A DNA stretch of 6,998 bases from Nitratiruptor sp. (lineage in GTDB: Bacteria > Campylobacterota > Campylobacteria > Campylobacterales > Nitratiruptoraceae), in the NCBI GenBank assembly GCA_015494505.1, contig WGBB01000159.1, positions 1 through 6,998 on the forward strand, read 5' to 3'. The translations under genes and the position numbers were made by a program. Shown here one piece after another: positions 5,924 to 6,998 of this stretch. The first letter of the stretch is position 1; the number at the start of each line of letters is the position of its first letter. The notes under the pieces were generated by a model. That model was not told the DNA's origin. It saw nothing but the letters and a program-made list of their open reading frames with translations, and did not search any database.

Positions 5924-6116
5924 CACTACTCCTATCTACCAGCTGGAGCGATTCGAGGGTATTGAGGAGAATCTGTTTTTTGGTCACCAGCGGTTTGGTG
6001 CGCAGATTCTTCTCCTTTTTATCCAGCTTCGGGTCTGCGATGATGCGCAAAAACTCCTCTTCGAGCAGTTTCAAAAGCTCTCGCATACACTCTTCGTAGC
6101 GTTTGGTTACATCCAT
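5904..6116 (-). CDS. 70-residue hypothetical charged helical protein
   Basis: A 70-residue protein, not recognised. Residues about 3-26 form a probable amphipathic helix rich in Glu, Leu, Arg and Lys, followed by a Lys-rich linker (30-48) and a second probable helix (49-60). There is no signal peptide, membrane segment or metal motif; Cys10 is the only cysteine. The ATG at 6116 overlaps the mogA stop by one base (TAATG), with only a weak AAGAG-like Shine-Dalgarno about seven bases upstream, so expression probably depends on mogA translation. A longer reading starting at 6227 would run inside mogA in another frame and is not supported. The C-terminal 20 bases overlap the 58-residue membrane protein gene. 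The coupled arrangement on both sides supports a real gene. Confidence 0.72.
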   Translation of the reverse strand: MDVTKRYEECMRELLKLLEEEFLRIIADPKLDKKEKNLRTKPLVTKKQILLNTLESLQLVDRSSDGKETQ

Positions 6117-6649
6117 TATTTGCTCTTGGGACGAAATGCTTTGATCACATCTTCGTTGGTCTCGATGTAGGGACCGCCGATGAGATCGATGCAGTACGGC
6201 ACCGCAGGAAAGACTGCATCGAGACACTCACGGATGCTCTTGGGCTTGCCCGGGAGGTTGATGATGAGGCTTTTGCCGCGGATTCCGGCCGTCTGGCGAG
6301 ATAGAATCGCCGTGGGCACATACTGCAAACTCACGGCACGCATCTGCTCGCCAAATCCCGGTAGCATCTTTTGGCACACCGCCTCGGTAGCTTCGGGAGT
6401 CACATCACGTGGAGCTGGTCCCGTACCGCCCGTGGTCACTACCAAAGCGCACCCCTCCTTGTCACAGAGCTCGATGAGCGCTTTTTCTATCTCTTTTTGC
6501 TCATCGGGAATGCAGCGATAGACAATCTCAAAATCGTTTTTGAGATACTCCTTCATCGTATCCATAATGGCCTTGCCGCTGATATCTTCGTAGATGCCGG
6601 CACTGGCTCTATCGCTGGCCGTTACCACGCCGATTTTTATCCTATCCAT
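6116..6649 (-). CDS. mogA: Molybdopterin adenylyltransferase MogA
   Basis: A 177-residue enzyme that transfers AMP from ATP to molybdopterin, preparing it for Mo insertion by MoeA; cytoplasmic, normally trimeric. ASDRASAGIYEDISG (11-25) is the N-terminal signature, TTGGTGPAPRDVTPEAT (72-88) the molybdopterin-binding loop, and LPGKPKSIRECL (132-143) the C-terminal signature. Asp49 and Asp82 fall at the same positions as the catalytically important aspartates of E. coli MogA. The length is a little short of E. coli (195) but complete. The ATG at 6649 overlaps the end of the upstream bioV-like gene by eight bases; an AAGGGG Shine-Dalgarno lies seven bases before it. It supplies cofactor for molybdoenzymes such as the one at the left end of this window. 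MoaB is an alternative name for close relatives, but the signatures fit MogA. Confidence 0.93.
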   Translation of the reverse strand: MDRIKIGVVTASDRASAGIYEDISGKAIMDTMKEYLKNDFEIVYRCIPDEQKEIEKALIELCDKEGCALVVTTGGTGPAPRDVTPEATEAVCQKMLPGFGEQMRAVSLQYVPTAILSRQTAGIRGKSLIINLPGKPKSIRECLDAVFPAVPYCIDLIGGPYIETNEDVIKAFRPKSK

Positions 6650-6998
6650 CCTTCCCCCTTAATAGATGTCCCGCGCCGCGTATGGTATAGATAGTGGCGT
6701 AGGGTTTGAAAAAGGCGGCGCACTTTTTGCTATCGACGATTGTATCATATTCTCCCAAATAAACCTCTATCTCTACGCCCATCTTTCGCAGCTGCGCCAG
6801 TTTCGAGCCATCCCAGGTAAAAAGGAGCAGCTCTTTGAGCTCGCCCAAGGTAGGCTGGGCCTTAAAGGGAGTGATATCCAGCGTCGCAGGATAGGCCACT
6901 TTTTTGTAAAAAAAGCGCATATAGGCTTCCGGATTCTTGGCGAAGGTGAGAATCTCTTTGTGTTTGGCGGCTTTGGGGAGATAGTCGAAGTATGCGGG
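6642..6998 (-). CDS. bioV: Probable pimeloyl-ACP methyl ester esterase BioV (C-terminal part)
   Basis: The 118 C-terminal residues of a gene that continues beyond the right edge of the window; the frame is open to base 6998, so the internal ATG at 6920 is not the start. The visible part has the layout of the second half of a small alpha/beta hydrolase: a FAKNPEAYM helix, GELKELLLF, then a strand with GVEIEVYLGEYD containing the probable catalytic Asp, an AFFKP helix, and GAGHLLR containing the probable catalytic His. The nucleophile Ser would lie in the unseen part. These segments resemble, from memory, BioV of Helicobacter/Campylobacter, which hydrolyses pimeloyl-ACP methyl ester to release pimeloyl-ACP for biotin synthesis. 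Another alpha/beta hydrolase cannot be excluded. The stop overlaps mogA by eight bases, placing it in the same operon. Confidence 0.62.
   Translation of the reverse strand, partial: PAYFDYLPKAAKHKEILTFAKNPEAYMRFFYKKVAYPATLDITPFKAQPTLGELKELLLFTWDGSKLAQLRKMGVEIEVYLGEYDTIVDSKKCAAFFKPYATIYTIRGAGHLLRGKDG

Overview
The window looks like chromosome from a Campylobacterota (epsilonproteobacterial) organism, of moderate GC content by eye and outside the very AT-rich Campylobacter/Helicobacter range; a free-living or vent-type relative is an inference. The evidence is a Fur protein whose metal ligands match the Helicobacter pylori Fur pattern residue for residue with an offset of one, a probable BioV-type pimeloyl-ACP methyl esterase (a version of this enzyme known from that group), and extremely compact gene packing with nearly every start overlapping the previous stop. 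There are nine protein genes, no RNA genes, no mobile elements and no CRISPR. No gene-free stretch exceeds about 120 bases.

Left block (minus strand, 8-2505): a secreted HlyD/RND-type periplasmic adaptor-like protein is followed, with a 4-base ATGA overlap, by a short cytoplasmic molybdopterin oxidoreductase. This two-gene unit diverges from the next block.

Middle block (plus strand, 2622-3372): a small DksA/TraR-like protein with a broken zinc finger is followed, with an 11-base overlap, by fur. The 116-base divergent control region between the left and middle blocks has a mirrored layout: the same 9-base -10 region (GTACAATTA) and a nearly identical Shine-Dalgarno-to-start segment occur on each strand. 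A perfect 10-base palindrome sits just upstream of the rightward -10.

Right block (minus strand, 3373-6998, running off the right edge): 3'-part of bioV, mogA, a 70-residue unknown protein, a 58-residue single-pass membrane protein, lemA, and a DUF2207 membrane protein. Genes overlap by 1-20 bases or are spaced 14 bases apart, so they look like one transcription unit with translational coupling. It combines two cofactor genes (biotin and molybdenum cofactor) with an envelope cassette of unknown function. Its last stop codon directly abuts the fur stop codon, so the two convergent transcripts have no space between them.

The molybdenum theme occurs at both ends: MogA makes the adenylylated molybdopterin precursor of the cofactor that the oxidoreductase would carry. 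No clear new defence or mobile system is visible. The features most worth follow-up are the mirrored divergent promoter, the degenerate DksA-like protein tied to fur, the orphan adaptor coupled to a molybdoenzyme, and the small-membrane-protein/LemA/DUF2207 cassette.
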